This document shows positions 37,414 through 51,300 of a stretch of 64,000 nucleotides of DNA, piece after piece (position 1 is the stretch's first letter; each line of letters opens with the position of its first letter). The notes below the pieces were generated by a model that saw nothing but the letters and a program-made list of their open reading frames with translations, was not told where the DNA came from and did not search any database. Made by a program: the position numbers and the translations under genes. Source of the DNA: Lethocerus indicus (taxonomy: Eukaryota; Arthropoda; Insecta; Hemiptera; Belostomatidae); assembly GCA_019843655.1 (NCBI GenBank), contig JACDQD010000003.1, forward strand, positions 25,222,224-25,286,223, read 5' to 3'.

Positions 37414-39481
37414 CATTTTAAAACAGTTAGTTCTTGCAGCTGCCGGTTTTTGGGCTTTTATTGTAGGGTCCTGCACATATCCAGTAATAAAAACTGCAGA
37501 TATGAGGCAGAAAGTCTATGTTAGGGGGCGGGGGGCTAAGCATGAGTAAGAGGGACATCGTTACAGGAGCTTTATTTGTACAGGAGCTCCCCCAATTTCC
37601 ATCGGATGGGGCCACTTAAAATCCTCACACTCCCCTCGATCGGTGACGGCCGGCGCGACGTTCCGCCCCCGCCCCCGCCCCCCGGTTGTTTTCACAACAA
37701 AACGCATAACGGCTCGGGGGATAAAGCCAATAGCTTTTCGGTGAACATCTGCCGCACGGCCGAAAATCGACATCATTATGCGGCCGCAGATCGGGTAGTT
37801 GTTACCGGCGCTCGATACTCCCCACCGCCAGCCATCAACCCTGGTTGTTTTTTTGTTATTAGATCGGGGTTGGGTTGCGTCGGTCATCGTTAGCGCATCT
37901 AAGGGGGTTTTATATTCGTTTCCTCCAGGGGGTTATTAGCCGCACGATAACTCTGAGAGGGGCCGTTCCTGTTTTATTCCTCCAACTATTTCTATAAGAC
38001 TAGAATCTGCGTTTCGTTTTATTTCGAGCTAGAAATATTTATAGCAATTAAAGTGTTTGTTATAATGTCGGGTTTTCTTCGGGTGTTCATTGCAGTACAT
38101 TTGCGCTGTTAATAAATATTTTCCGGCATAAACTGAACGGCGATGGGAGTTGAGAACCTAATAACAATTATCCGATTTTTCGTTACAATTATATCGTTTA
38201 TGAATTTTTAGAAATGATTTAGAAATAGAAATCCGGTTGTTTCACAGAATTCCAATTCTTGCTGGCTAGCGGAACGAAGTTTCTAAGAAGATCTTGATCT
38301 TTTTGTCATCAAAAATAGTTCCAGGGACAACTTGGAAGAGAAAACTGTTTATCCTCCAAGTCGGGTAAAAATCACAAAAGTTTTTAAGAGGGAAGTGCCG
38401 GGTCAGAGAATGAAGGAAAGGGGGGGAGGAAAACTGGCCTTAAAGGTCTCTGGGGGTGAAAAGTGTCCGCCCCAAGGAAGGCTCTTATTACGCCAAATAA
38501 TCCTCGGGGCGTTCCAGCCCGAGCAATACTGGGAGGGGCCGTGTGGTCGGCGCCACATACACTTGTTAACCGACACGCCGTCCAGTTTAGCGTCTCCGAG
38601 CGTTAAAGCCACTCGAGTTTAAGCTGCAAACTTGCTAACACCCACTGTCAACCCCCCACCAGATGACAGCCGTCCGACAGACCCCGCGACACAAACGGTA
38701 TAACACACGCCCTGAACACGTCTGCTGAGAACTGGATCGTATAAGGGCCTCGGCGCCGCCTTCACAACACCCTCCATTGTCTTCTCACAGATAAACGCGA
38801 AATTTGGATCTTAATTACGCTCAGTATCTTTAATCTACAGAGTGCGGACAAACGACAACACGGTTTATGCCGAAATAAAACTTTAAATACTCCCGAGACA
38901 TTCCCGCAGATTCTTGCAATTCCCACATAGTGCAAGGGATTAAAATTCAAAAACCCCTTTCGTTTATGAAACGCTGCCGAAAATCGACTTTAATAATTAA
39001 TTTAAATTTCGTAAATTCTATTTTATGAATACAGCAGTGTGGACTGTTTCATATCAGATTATATCGCAAGCCAGCAGTATAAATAGTATTAAATATTCTA
39101 TCCCACTTCACAATATTGTGGTGTAAATGATACCGGTACCACATTAACAAGGTGAATTACTAAAAACCGTCAAACACTCGAATTACTTCGAATGGCTTCT
39201 AAACATTATAAACTTGTGTCGAAATTGAGGTTCTCCTTAAAATACGCATAATAATGGGAGTATTGTTAGTTCAACAATCGAGATATGATATTCATTCACA
39301 CAAACATAACGTACTGAATGGAATTATGCAAAAACGGCTGCGATGTTTATTTTCTCTCATTCATTTTGCTGTCATTTCATTCTAATGTCGGTACACACTG
39401 ATCAAGTTTTATTGACTTTGGCTCAAGTTGGCGGTTAAACACCTCTGGGCTGTGAGGCCGGTGTTTGATGAATTGTTAGGC

Positions 39482-39509
39482 GGGAGGGAGGGAGGGAGGG
39501 AGGGAGGGA
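39482..39509. repeat. (GGGA)7 microsatellite
   Basis: Seven GGGA/GGAG tetranucleotides on the plus strand, with G-quadruplex potential. On the minus strand it yields a Pro-Ser-Leu run. Confidence 0.9.
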
Positions 39510-40654
39510 TGGAGATGGCCGAGGTTTATGCCGTAAGTCGGGGCCTCTATCAACAGAGGCGTCCCTGTAATTATCGGCGAACTGACCCCGGTTGAGCAAT
39601 GTATTATGATCCGTAAATACATTCCCTTCTCCAAACGCCCCGCCGGACCCCGACAATCCACTACAAACATGAGCCGACCGCCTGACATCAAACTAGCAGT
39701 TAGTAATTACGGATTTGTGATCCCCTTCTGGCTGATTGAACATGCCTAATGTTTATATGCCCTGCACATACATACGTCCAACGCGATGAATACACAGATC
39801 CGACGCATGTTCTCGGATCAAACGATCCGCGCTTACTGACTGTTACGATGGTAACTGAAATATTTCAATACCTTGAGTTTCAATGTTAGGAATACCTGTT
39901 CTCTGGTTTTCGAGGGTTTTCTGTCTTAGTCTCTTCCTAGGCCGGTTTCGGCTGCTCGCCATCTTTAGTAATAAAATACCAAATTAGCGAAAGGAGGCAG
40001 ATGATCTAGAAAATTATAATTATGAAGAACAATAATATGCGTATGAATCCTTTCCGTATTCATAGGAACATAGGATAAAAGTAGATTAGACGGATACAAT
40101 GTAAACAAAAATGTTGCAATGGAATTATAAATTACACAGACACGCCACGAATGCTAATTCAAAAATTTTATTTCTAAAATATCTATTAATGAAATTACCC
40201 TTGTAGTCAACCTGTAGTTAATGCACAATTCACTTAGAACCATACAAACGTTAAAATAGATTTTAAATAGACGGTCGAATTAAGATTTCAATTATTCTCT
40301 CACTGAAGGGACATTCTAAATCCGATTCAACTCCAGTTATATCACCGTGTAGTGCGTAACACGGTACATATTCGACGAATTTGATACTTCCATATATAAA
40401 GTAGGTATACGCACATAATTGCCCACTCGTTTCGCCAATGAATTCAACGGACATCAAAGCAACGGCAGATTTCCCGCTAAGCGCGTAATCCGATATTTAA
40501 TTGTCAAAACAATTTAGCGGCGGGCGAGGGGCCGATTTTCATTATGCGAGAACGGCGCCCAGTCTAAATTGGATTGGCCGAAATTCATGAACTCGTTGGT
40601 CGGTTCAGGTCCGTACACGGCTCGCATGTAAATTCGGTGCCGCCCACGCCCCCA

Positions 40655-40666
40655 CCCCCCCCCCCC
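40655..40666. repeat. C12 homopolymer
   Basis: Twelve consecutive C in a C-rich context. Such runs are frequent sequencing or assembly error points. Confidence 0.85.
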
Positions 40667-42280
40667 ACCGTAGGCATCTTCGAAATTAATTTGTCTCCAA
40701 CCGCATATATAATTACTGATAATTAAGCCGGTTGCGACGGGCGAAATTGATTTCGTCAGTGTTGTGGGGCCTTTATGGGGGGGTCAAAAAATTAACATGT
40801 TGAATTAAAACTATTAAAACAATGAATTAATCAATACTATTGAGTCATAGGAACACACGACTAGGCTCGAAGGCTATTGCTGTAGTATAAAGTATAAATC
40901 CTATAAAATAGAATCATTAAATGAAATTTGATAGAATTCTTCCTGGTGTGGAATTTCACCTGTGGCAACGGACCAGTCTTTAGGGAAATGAATGACGAGA
41001 GAATGAACTAGAAAAATGCTGAACAGTAGGGTCATGAAACAGCGATGAACGGTGAATGCAGTATGAAGTACAGAAATGGGAAATTGATTTGCGCACGGCA
41101 TGTCCCCGAGCGGTGCTCGTCACAATATGTCAGCCAAACCGCTGAATGCAACACTCCTTCTTTGTCTTCATTATAAATTATTTACGCAGATATATTCGCA
41201 AAGTATTGCAAAGCAGTACCCATATCAAACTACCATTACACTGCTCTACCACCGTGGAGTCTGTTTTATGTCTAATTATCCGAATCTATGATTTGGAGTA
41301 TTCTGAGTTTTCACACTGACCGTTCTATGATTGTAGATTCTGAATAAGATTGAACCAGTGAAATATTTCATCGATGATACACCACAAGAGTTGATAATTA
41401 CAGCAGGAATATCTTCTATAAATATGACGCAATATAGCACTTCTACCTCTTTAAATAAAATAAATTTCCGTCATATCATGAACTTTGCGTCCACCTCTCT
41501 GAAACGAACCTTCAGAGGTTTTGTATTCGGATAACTTTATAAATTATACATACAACCCATTCGTAATTCATTGTTTTAAGGATTAATGAACGAAATTCAA
41601 AAGGTTAGACAGTGAGCCGACCCCCGACCCCACCACACAAATAATTCATTTCCAGGTTCAACCCACTCCCTTGATGAGCCCCATCGACAAGCCCGGTTGC
41701 CCGAGGATCAATTGTTTGTCCAGTTTTCCTAAGAGAACATTTTATCTCCTGACGACAGACGGACTCAATTATAATTTTCGAGTTGCCGAGTCGAATCCTC
41801 CTTGTTTAAAACTTTAATAATTTCGCTTCTTTATCGGCGGTCGGCAGGCACGAAAGAAACGTTCCGTGGGATTTTCAATTTCAAGACGCAGATTTATTTC
41901 ATGAATTTTCCGCAAGTTTGAATTGATCGCAGGAGCGTTCCGATCTATGAAGAATAATTTAGCTTTAATATAAATTAATCTCAGCGACTGTCCCGGAGGT
42001 AAAGTCGGAAACTAAAATATCGGATAAAAAGGTATGCCGTGCTCAGGGCATAATTTATCGAGTGATCGAAACGGTAATATCATACAAACGATTTTCCAAC
42101 TCCCTATTTGGCTTTATTAGTAAAATGAGTCAAAAAAATGAGACACAATAATCACGCACTCCGACTATTACGTCTTATCTCTATATTTATATATTCTATT
42201 ATGTATTCAGTGACACGCGAGTGAAGAACCCTCCAAACCCTCGCCGATTATGTCACTGAAAACCACCGAAATGAAGTTTA

Positions 42281-45200
42281 AGCAGGAGTTACTTGGGCCC
42301 CACTATTTTCAAATTCATTCTATATTATACACAGCGGTCATTCGCGCCCGCTGAAGTTTGTGTCGGCTATTCCCTCTTTAGTGTCAGACCCTCTTCACAC
42401 AGCATTATGCCTGCATCTGTTATATCATTGTACTCGCGCCCAGTTATACCGAATGGACCTACTCAGTGTTGCAAACAACGGCCAGGTTACCTTCGGGGTA
42501 CGGTCGATTAAAAGAGCGCCAATCGAAGAGTGCTCCGGTATTTTAAGTGTAAACCTCTCAAGTGGCGCCTTTATGCAAATGGTCACCGTACAACGGGAAA
42601 GGTTCTAGTTCTAATTGGAACCGAGACCGTCTGTGTTTATACTCGGTAGTTTTGGTGGGATTGGACCGAGCCCGAAGTCATCGCGGCCTAGGACGGGGTT
42701 CGACTAGCGGCTGGGGTTCCCGGCCAGCTATGATTTTACGTTTCCTCTCCCACTATCAGATTTCAATTTGCATCATTGCCAAAACCCAATCGGACCAATC
42801 CCCCGGGCCGAATGTACGACTCGGTCGAGTCCGCGAATCCGATTTGGCCGGCGGGGGCGATATTTCCGATTAGATTATGAAATCAAAAGGTTAAATTTGT
42901 TTGGGAAATCGATTCGGCTAACTGCCCTACCCGGTCATTCGCCCTCAGTAGACCTACTTGCAACACGTTCGAATATATATCGTTCATTTTAATTTTCTTA
43001 TTGTTTCAGGTAAGACCAGTTTATGCCAGTGTTACTGAACGATATGAGACTTTCTTGTGAGTAACTTTTACTTTATACATAATTTTAAAATGAGAATTAT
43101 GACATTATTCTCCCTGTCGCGGGTATATCGTCAACAGCAATGTATGCTATGTATTGTGAATCAAATTTTGAATCAATTTTGCAGGCTGGTCATTTATCAG
43201 TTCATCGCCTAGAGAAGTCTAAACATTTTCGAAGCTCATATTCGCGTTTATATCAATATTTTGTTCACTTATACCGGTCAACAGTGCAGCGACGGCCAAT
43301 AGAATGTACGAACAGCAGAGTACCTACCTCACTACGCTGATAATAAGACGAAAGAAGTCCCGCTTAGGAGAAATTAAGCAAGTGCAGACGGCAAGAGGAG
43401 TGTTATTCCGAACTCCGATGCGGGGTCCCGCGAGACTCGGCTAATTTAAGACAATTAGCCTCGGCCCCCCCCCCGCCCGATTATCCGATTCATCTCCTCT
43501 TCGGTATACGCGCGGACCGAATTAACCCCCTTTCGCCATCCCGATTTCAATTAAAATTCACCCTCGGGGGCGACTTCCACCCTCGGGCCTTAGTTAAACT
43601 TATCAATGAGAAACTTGGGGCACGATGAAACTATTTGAGGTTGGTGAGGGGGTTCCACCCCTGGCGGTAGAAGGGTTGGGTACAGGTCGGAACAGTTGGG
43701 GGTGCCGGGTGTTCGGGGCCTCAGATACGGTTCTGATAGAGGGGGGTTAGTTTCCTGGGGGCGCTCTAATAAGGGCTGGCGTGAGACACTCTCAGCCCCG
43801 ACCCCTAATTAAGGTTTATCGCGGCCGCCTCCTCCGTCCAAACACACATCCAGGTGTTGACTTCCGATCCTACCCCCGAATATTTATCGTTTAGTGTAAT
43901 TTGAATTTTGATATCGGCTATCTACGCACATTAGGTTGTCTGAGTAGGCGTTTTGTTATCAATAGTAATTACTTTGCCGTATTCGATTATATCCAAAATG
44001 AATGTTCAGACAATTTACACGATCCTATGGTCATTTAGGGCGGGTACTCTACATCCCATTTAGGGTAACTTGTTTCATAGTGTCGGAAGATAGCATCGCA
44101 TACTCAGGAAGTGGCATTTTTCTATTATTTTTTGTGTGAAAGGATCCAATTTATAATGTATTGATAATATAACGGAAACACACGAACGACTCAAATACTT
44201 ACATGGAAGAATATGATGACAATCAAAATGGGCTCGTGTGGTTAAAAATTGCCGTACAAAACGGTATTGCAGCACGCGAAAAATTATAATTCATTAATAT
44301 TTCGCAATATTGTAAAGAATTAGTTCTACGTCATAGCAAGATTTCACTTCACATTGAATTGTTGAACTGTAATTATACTCTATTGAAATTAGGATGAAAT
44401 TTTAAGTGAGTTATACTTTTTTTTATTTTTTACTCAAATCAAAGTAAGAGTGAATTCAGGCCCGGCGGGAAAAGCTAACGTGGGAGATTTCCCTATCGCA
44501 TATATCAAGGAGGAGTCAGATAAATGTTTGCCGAGTTGAGACCGTGGCTGGTGGGGGCCGGCCATTTCATCTTCAAAACCGAGAGACAGGAAACCGGGAG
44601 AGATAGAGGGAGTGTCAACATCCATTACCTCCGCTTCCCTTTCAAGCCCCCTTTGAAAATGTCGCGCATCAACAGTCGCTATTATCCCACTAGTCCTCCT
44701 CTTGTTGGACGTATTCCTCATCTTCCCTTTCCCGGTCGTTGTTCCTCAAACTGTTTCTTGTCCGACAAGGAGGCGGAGAAAGAATGTTACTTTCCGTCTC
44801 GATGTTTTATATATAGATGAATTTGAAATCAACAGTCAGAAATTTGCTGGAGGACAACGGCGTGAAATATATATTTGAAAATGAAAATCGGTGCACAGCG
44901 AGTTACTGGAGTACTTAGACTGGTAATCTGGGTCGAAAAAAGTTTGATAATTCATAATAAACAGAAATGTAAAACCCTTAAATAAAAAATTGCAAATTTA
45001 GTACTCAAAAATGTATTTGAACCTGAAAATAGAACGCCCGGATGCGACAGGGTAAAAACCAATATAGCTAACGAACTCTCTTGGCGCATTAATGAAGTGT
45101 ACGATATTGCTCAGTGTTTAATTAGAAATGCAGTGAAACTTAATTGAAATATTAAACCGCAAGATGATTTTTTCTTTTGAGGTCAAGTCGACGTCAGCTT

Positions 45201-47840
45201 TTCTTAATCACCGCCGCCAACTTGTGCTATAATCTGAGGTCAGACGAGTTGACGAGTCGGCCCATCGGAGCTTTGCGCTTATCCTGGCCGAATCAAATTG
45301 ACAAAGTTTTGAAAAATGCAAAGCTATTTCACTGCACGTTGTAGATCGCGAAACTCCCATATATTTCTATGGCCGTTGCCGGAGACAATTCCTGTATGGA
45401 ATAGGCGATGTGGAAAATACAATTACGTGTATACAACCCCTACTGGTTCCAATGATTCCTTAAACAGAAAGGGAAAACAATTTCGGAAAAAATGGAATGC
45501 TTTCGGTGAATTTCCTGTGTGAATCGTTGCTTTTTTCCGTGAATTCGTGAATTTTTAGCATACGACAAAGCTTTGGGCTTCTCCAAAAATGTTTAACGAC
45601 CTCTACGAATAAAGATCGATCGGCTTATAGAAAAATTTGGATAGCGGTGAGTGGTTTGTCACTGAAAAGTAAAGAATTTTGTCCATTCGATAAAATCAAC
45701 GATTAGAAGCTAAATATCGCAGCGATTGTTCTTAGTGTTTAAAATACTCTGAACACTAAATCCCGTTTTAATAGACATTAGAAGTTACAGAAGAATTCAA
45801 ATCACTGAGGTTAATTCTTGATTACTGTATCTTACAAAAATAAATTAATTTAACTTTACTATTGTTTTAGATTTCTCCAACTTTGTTGTCCATAAAATCT
45901 ATTCATGATCCAATCCCGATTTTAGTGGAGAACATTAACGGTAGACTAGCTTTATATGTTGACTGCCCAACCTTCTGAAGCACAACCAAAACAACACTTA
46001 CGAACTTAGGAAGGGAGCATAATAAGGTAGGAAAGCCGATTAAATGGTTTCTCTGACACCGGAGACGCTCTGAGAGTTGATTAAATTTAAACGCCTCTTG
46101 TTTAACGATCCGTTTATGCTTCTAGCTACACAATACTGCTTCAATAACTACATACCTGCAAATAATGATATTTACATTAAAAAGACTTATAAGCAACAAA
46201 AATTCATAAACTACAATTAATGTTCTACCTTTAATATTTCACTATCATCCTATAATGCATCCAATTTTATCATTCTTTTTAACAGAATTACACTAATCAA
46301 TTTAACCATTTTATTGGATCTATTGAAACTGTCCGTTATATACACTCTTACAGGTCACTGGATTTCATTTATAATTAATCTCCAAAGAAGCTAGTCGTTT
46401 CTACAAAGCTTTATAGAATTATGATTATATAACAATAAAAATGTTCCCTTTAGATAACAAATATTATTATTTAAATCGTGTACAATTCATTGAATGTTAA
46501 TAAAAGTGTGCAAATGAGTGCAAATAAAAAATTCAATAGGTGATCAGGACGTCAATGCGTGAATTTGGAACAACCGATTGGCGGTCTTTGTGGCTTGGAA
46601 TACTGCGACGATTGTGTCTTCAAATTTGGTTAATCTTCTGGAGGTTTCCTTATGTACAATAGTTTGATGAGTCACATACAACAGTATACACCTCACCGTA
46701 CAAAACACCTCACTGGTCGAACGTTACTGAAGATGGCGGGCGAAATGAGACAGAAGAACGATGATACGCAGTTGTTGTTCGAGTATAGCACCAGCTTTAA
46801 CTTGGCGACCGGTCGTCTCACCCCGTATATCGTTTAGACGGAAGTTCCAACGGCCGATAATGACCGCTATTAGCAGGCCAACTATTTGTGTTGGGTTCCG
46901 AGCTAATACAGTTTATTTGCCTCGAGGGCCTCGGCTCCGGGCCCCGGTAAGGGTGCGCGGCGGGGATGGTAGGGCAGGCTCGATTAATACCATTAAAAGG
47001 GTTGAGCCAAACAAGAGGGGACTAAGCCATTTATTGGCCGGTAAGTGAGAAATTAGACAATTAAATTGCCCAGTACACGCTGGCTTAAGTCATTTGCAGA
47101 TGGGGTAACCGGAAATAAAAAGTAGATTACACATAATCGCACCATATGGTGCATCTTGTTGTATGTTTTAAAGCCCATAATCACAAGGTTCCATGTTTCT
47201 ATTTTGGATATTCCTGAGTCAGACGAAATTAATCATTATACAATAAGGGTTGTTCATTTTTTTATGGACCATTTGTTTCACCTAGGCCGGTCAAAATGTA
47301 GAATCCGGGATTCATTCTAAAATTACATTTTTTACTTATTTGAATTAATTCTAAGGATAAATTAATTTATGTTTATGTTATGAGGAGAAATTAAAACGTC
47401 ACGTTATATACCCGTTTGGTCTACCAGATTCAGTTTGAGTTGTAATTGTTTCGCGTAAACAATTTCAAGAAGCGTTTTCAGGGCACGTTAAGTGCTTTGT
47501 AATGTCCGGAATCAGGCCATTTTTTTCGTCGTATTCCCGAATTTCATTGGGGTTCCGACCGCAATAGCCGGAATAAGTGGGATAGTCGTGTATTGCGGTG
47601 TTCCTCACCGGGCTCAGATAAAACCGGCCGGCAGGCTGGCGGTAGCCCTCGCGTGACAAACCCCATCTGATATATACAGCTAGGCCCCGGCGTTATTGCG
47701 AAAATTGCAGCGTCCAAAGCCCCCGAACCCCTCTCGGCCGCTCGCAAATGTTTCCTGTATTTCTCAATCCGCCTCATCTGCATACTGGGCCGACACTAAA
47801 ATACACACTCATACGTGCACACACACAAATTGACGTGTAC

Positions 47841-47845
<5 letters not shown>
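42281..47845. other. Intergenic block
   Basis: GC-richer at about 42290-42960, 43380-43860, 44520-44790 and 46840-47040, otherwise AT-rich. Short open frames in these patches lack known domains. No RNA gene or mobile element was recognised. Confidence 0.5.

Positions 47846-47883
<38 letters not shown>
47846..47883. repeat. (CT)19 microsatellite
   Basis: About 38 uninterrupted bases of CT, with imperfect CT-rich extensions from 47841 to 47896. It produces spurious Ser-Leu and Arg-Glu runs in open frames on the two strands. Confidence 0.95.
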
Positions 47884-47885
<2 letters not shown>

Positions 47886-47896
47886 TCTCTCCCTCT

Positions 47897-50200
47897 GCAT
47901 AAGATCGATAAATATATTCGAAAACGGGCAACAATAAATTTACAACCCAGAAGGTACCCATTTGCGATTCGTATATACGAAGTCAATAAAAGCTGAAGAA
48001 AACTGTTAAAACTACAATTTAATCTAATAGTTATTGTATATTGGTGTTAATTACCATTTTTCTCTTACTGGACACGTATTTTCAAATTAGAAACTGTTAA
48101 AGTTATTCGGAATTTATAGATTATTTTCATAATCTCTTAATTTGTGAACAAATAAATGTAAGGTTACCATAACGTAATAATAAATACAGACAAGGGGAAA
48201 TTGCCTCTAGGTTATTTTTTGTGCTAAATACAAAATAAAATACTAGCTAATTTTTCAGTCATAATCAATATTAACTCGAGTACTTTACTACAATGAATGT
48301 ATCTAATTTTTTGTCAGTTCGCGCAAGTAGACTACTAAATAAAATACCCTCAGTTGTTTACACCGATTCATTGTTTTCTATTAACTACCGATCGTGGAAA
48401 TAATTACAAAAATATATATAAATGTATGTATGGATCTTATTTCATTGATTAATCAATGTTGACAAAGAGTATGGCGGTGTTCATCAAAGCGTGAGTTATC
48501 CGCGCTGTAGGACGCGATGGAGGGCCATTCTCAAAATTTATGGACTCTGTTATGGCATTCCTTTTTTGTGTTTATTCTCCCGCAATTTATCACCGGGCGT
48601 GAAAATATAGACTAATATTTTTAGTAGAGCTGGCACCGGGGGCCGTCGCGACCTCGTCGCTAGCTAGTGCGCACCGCTCACAGCTCACCCCGGAATAAAT
48701 GAACTTTTTGTCTTCTTCTAGAACCAGGGTCATGAATATTACCGACGGGGCGTCGGTCGGACGTCAAGAAAACGAATCAGGGAAGATCGTTCTGAATTAG
48801 TAAAACCGGAGATAGGGCGGGACTAATTTATGGCGCTCGGTCCGACAATTAGAAGTAAAAATTACAGCTGTCCAAACTTTACCTGAAGCTTTCCTGGAGT
48901 TGGTGAATGAATGCGGAGAATATTTCATGCGGTCGGTACTTCATGCCGACTGAGACGAATTTGTCGCGGGCGACTGGTTGCAAATAGAGAGAAAGGGGTA
49001 GAATGACCGGTAAGTATCGAATAATTTACCATCTTCCGAGTCTGTCCGCCCGTTCAAACTACTTAGCTCTCAGCCCACCTTCACTTTTACGTAGTTTGAC
49101 GTCTCAGAAAATTGTATTCATTCTCCGATTCCTAATTAAATCGACAGGTGCTTTTGAATAAAATATCGTAAAATAAATGTAGTAAAACTTAGTCAAATAA
49201 ATGTTAAGTATGAATTAAGTGGTAAAGTCGCAAATTAAGTTAATAACTGTACAAGATAGCTAATTAAATCAAAATATCCTATTTTCGCCAATTTTACCAA
49301 TCACTATACAGTGAAATTCTAGAATTAATTAATTCCAATTAACTTCATTCGGTCGCAGTATAAAGAGATGAGGTCGATACTACTAACAACGAAAACAAAT
49401 TGTTTTCGGCGTCGTACCCTAAATTTCCTGTTTGTTTTGAGAGAAATTCGGTTGCGCCCAACCGAACGAATTTTAATTTGGCTGAGCCCAACACCGATGA
49501 AACATCAGCCCCGGCTGATGGGCCGAGAGCGGGTTTGGTATTTATCCAAGACGGCAATCAATTTGCTCTTAATTATGTTGATCTAATTAAGGCCAATGCC
49601 GCAATGGTATTTTGATATTGATGTTTGGACACCGACACCGAATTAGCCGTATAATTCCCAGGATTCGTTCTGGAGACAATATTTCTATTTATAAATTTAT
49701 ATTTGAGCGATAGAACAAACAAAAGGACGATGGGAATATATTTAATTATTATTAATGTCATCCCTGAATATTCCTATTCTCTCAAATTATGCCAACCTGA
49801 AGGGATCCGTAATGAAATATGATTTTAATACTAATGAAGTTAATTATTACTTTAGTACAAAAATCGCAATTTCTGTACTGAATGACATAATCCCACGATT
49901 TTTTTAGTATCCTTGTTAACTTTTTATGTACGAATCTAAAATTGAAACTAACACGAAATACAAAATCGAAAAATTAATAATTCAAAGATATATCTTAACA
50001 TATGCTTGATACCGATGACAATTAAAATTTACATATGTACGATAGCGTTTCATTGTGTGCGGATGAAAAATAGGACAAAAAATGGAAAATGGTTGAATGA
50101 TATGTACTTCTTTTGAAACGAGATTGCGTACTGTGTAACAGACCGAGTTGTTCGCAACCTTTTTTTTTCCAGCGGAATTAACTGACCCCGTAATTCGGAA
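47897..50200. other. AT-rich intergenic block
   Basis: Nothing recognised apart from a GC-richer patch at about 48620-48850. The stop density is high elsewhere. Confidence 0.55.
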
Positions 50201-51300
50201 ACCGAAACCGAAGCGGGGCCCCCCTCACGCATGAAAGGCAACTCGGTTTGAAGCCAAATTCATCTGGCTTTCTCCGCCCCCGGCCCCCTTTCCCTTCTCC
50301 CTGCGGGGCTTCCCTAAAAAACTCGCCTAACCCCCTTTTAGTAAGCCCTAGGCCTATCTCGGAGGGGTGAGTATGCGATTTGTGTATTATAGAGGGGGAG
50401 GGGATGGGCGGGATACAAAGTAACCCTACTCTTCTTCTTCTTCTTCTTGTTCCCGGGCCTCGAAAGCACCCCTAGGGATAATCCCGGCCCCGGGGGGTCC
50501 CCGGCCGCCCTCCCGACCCTGACAAATCGGCGACGCGTTTTCACAATATTGCCCCCTCCACCGCTTATGCGTCCTCGAGTTCTCCACTTGTACGGGAATA
50601 TTTTTTCCCGTTAGTTATATTCCGCTGAAAGTTTAGGATGTCAGTCTAAGCGCTAAGTAACGCTTACGAGACTGACAAAGTTACTTAAATGTTTCGCCGC
50701 CTCCTGTCACCGTCCACAGCGCGAAGCCGAGAGACGGATTCTCTGACCTCATAGGACACTATTACTTTTTAATGATTTTGGCATATATTTCACCGCGCGA
50801 TAATACCGACGATTCGTACCCGTAATTCCTTCAAAAGGACCGCAGGGGTCAGCACTCAACCGAATGTTGGCGTTTGGAGCTTCAATCCGCTCGAAACAGC
50901 ATCGAGGAGGTTTTTCCCGATTCGTGCGTACATTTGAATGGGTGGTGAGGGGATGGGGGGAGAGCCAAGCCCCGGGTATAATCCCTGGATTGTGACTGCC
51001 GCCGTGTTAGGGGATGGTGGGCCGGGGCCGGGGGCGGGAGCGGGCGTTTCATGCGAATGAGGCACCGCACAAGTGCCCCATTATACCCGCACACCATAAG
51101 GAACCTCCCTCCATCTCTCTACCGTGCAAAAAACATCCCATTTCACCGATTCATCCATGGCTTCTTTTTGGCTCTAATGCGTCTACGTATTGTAACATTA
51201 GTCATGACCTGTGGTGGGTGCGAGGGCAGCTTCTGTGTGGGCGTGAATTATCGTTGCCTGATTTATCGCTCCGTTCGTTTCTGAATCCATGACGGGGCGA
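50201..51300. other. GC-rich noncoding block
   Basis: CpG-rich sequence with a (CTT)6 microsatellite at 50431-50448 and G-rich runs near 50940-51040. Open frames on both strands overlap one another and show no conserved domain. Confidence 0.5.
50431..50448. repeat. (CTT)6 microsatellite
   Basis: Six CTT triplets on the plus strand inside a GC-rich block. On the minus strand they read as a lysine run. Confidence 0.9.

Larger units (their letters stand above)
37414..42280. other. Intergenic block
   Basis: A GC-rich island occupies about 37560-37900, with a C-rich stretch near 37660-37685, and a second lies at 38400-38620. From 38950 onward the sequence is mainly AT-rich, apart from the GGGA repeat at 39482-39509 and a C12 run at 40655-40666. 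Overlapping open frames in the 37560-37900 island run on both strands and share no family resemblance. No gene was recognised. Confidence 0.5.
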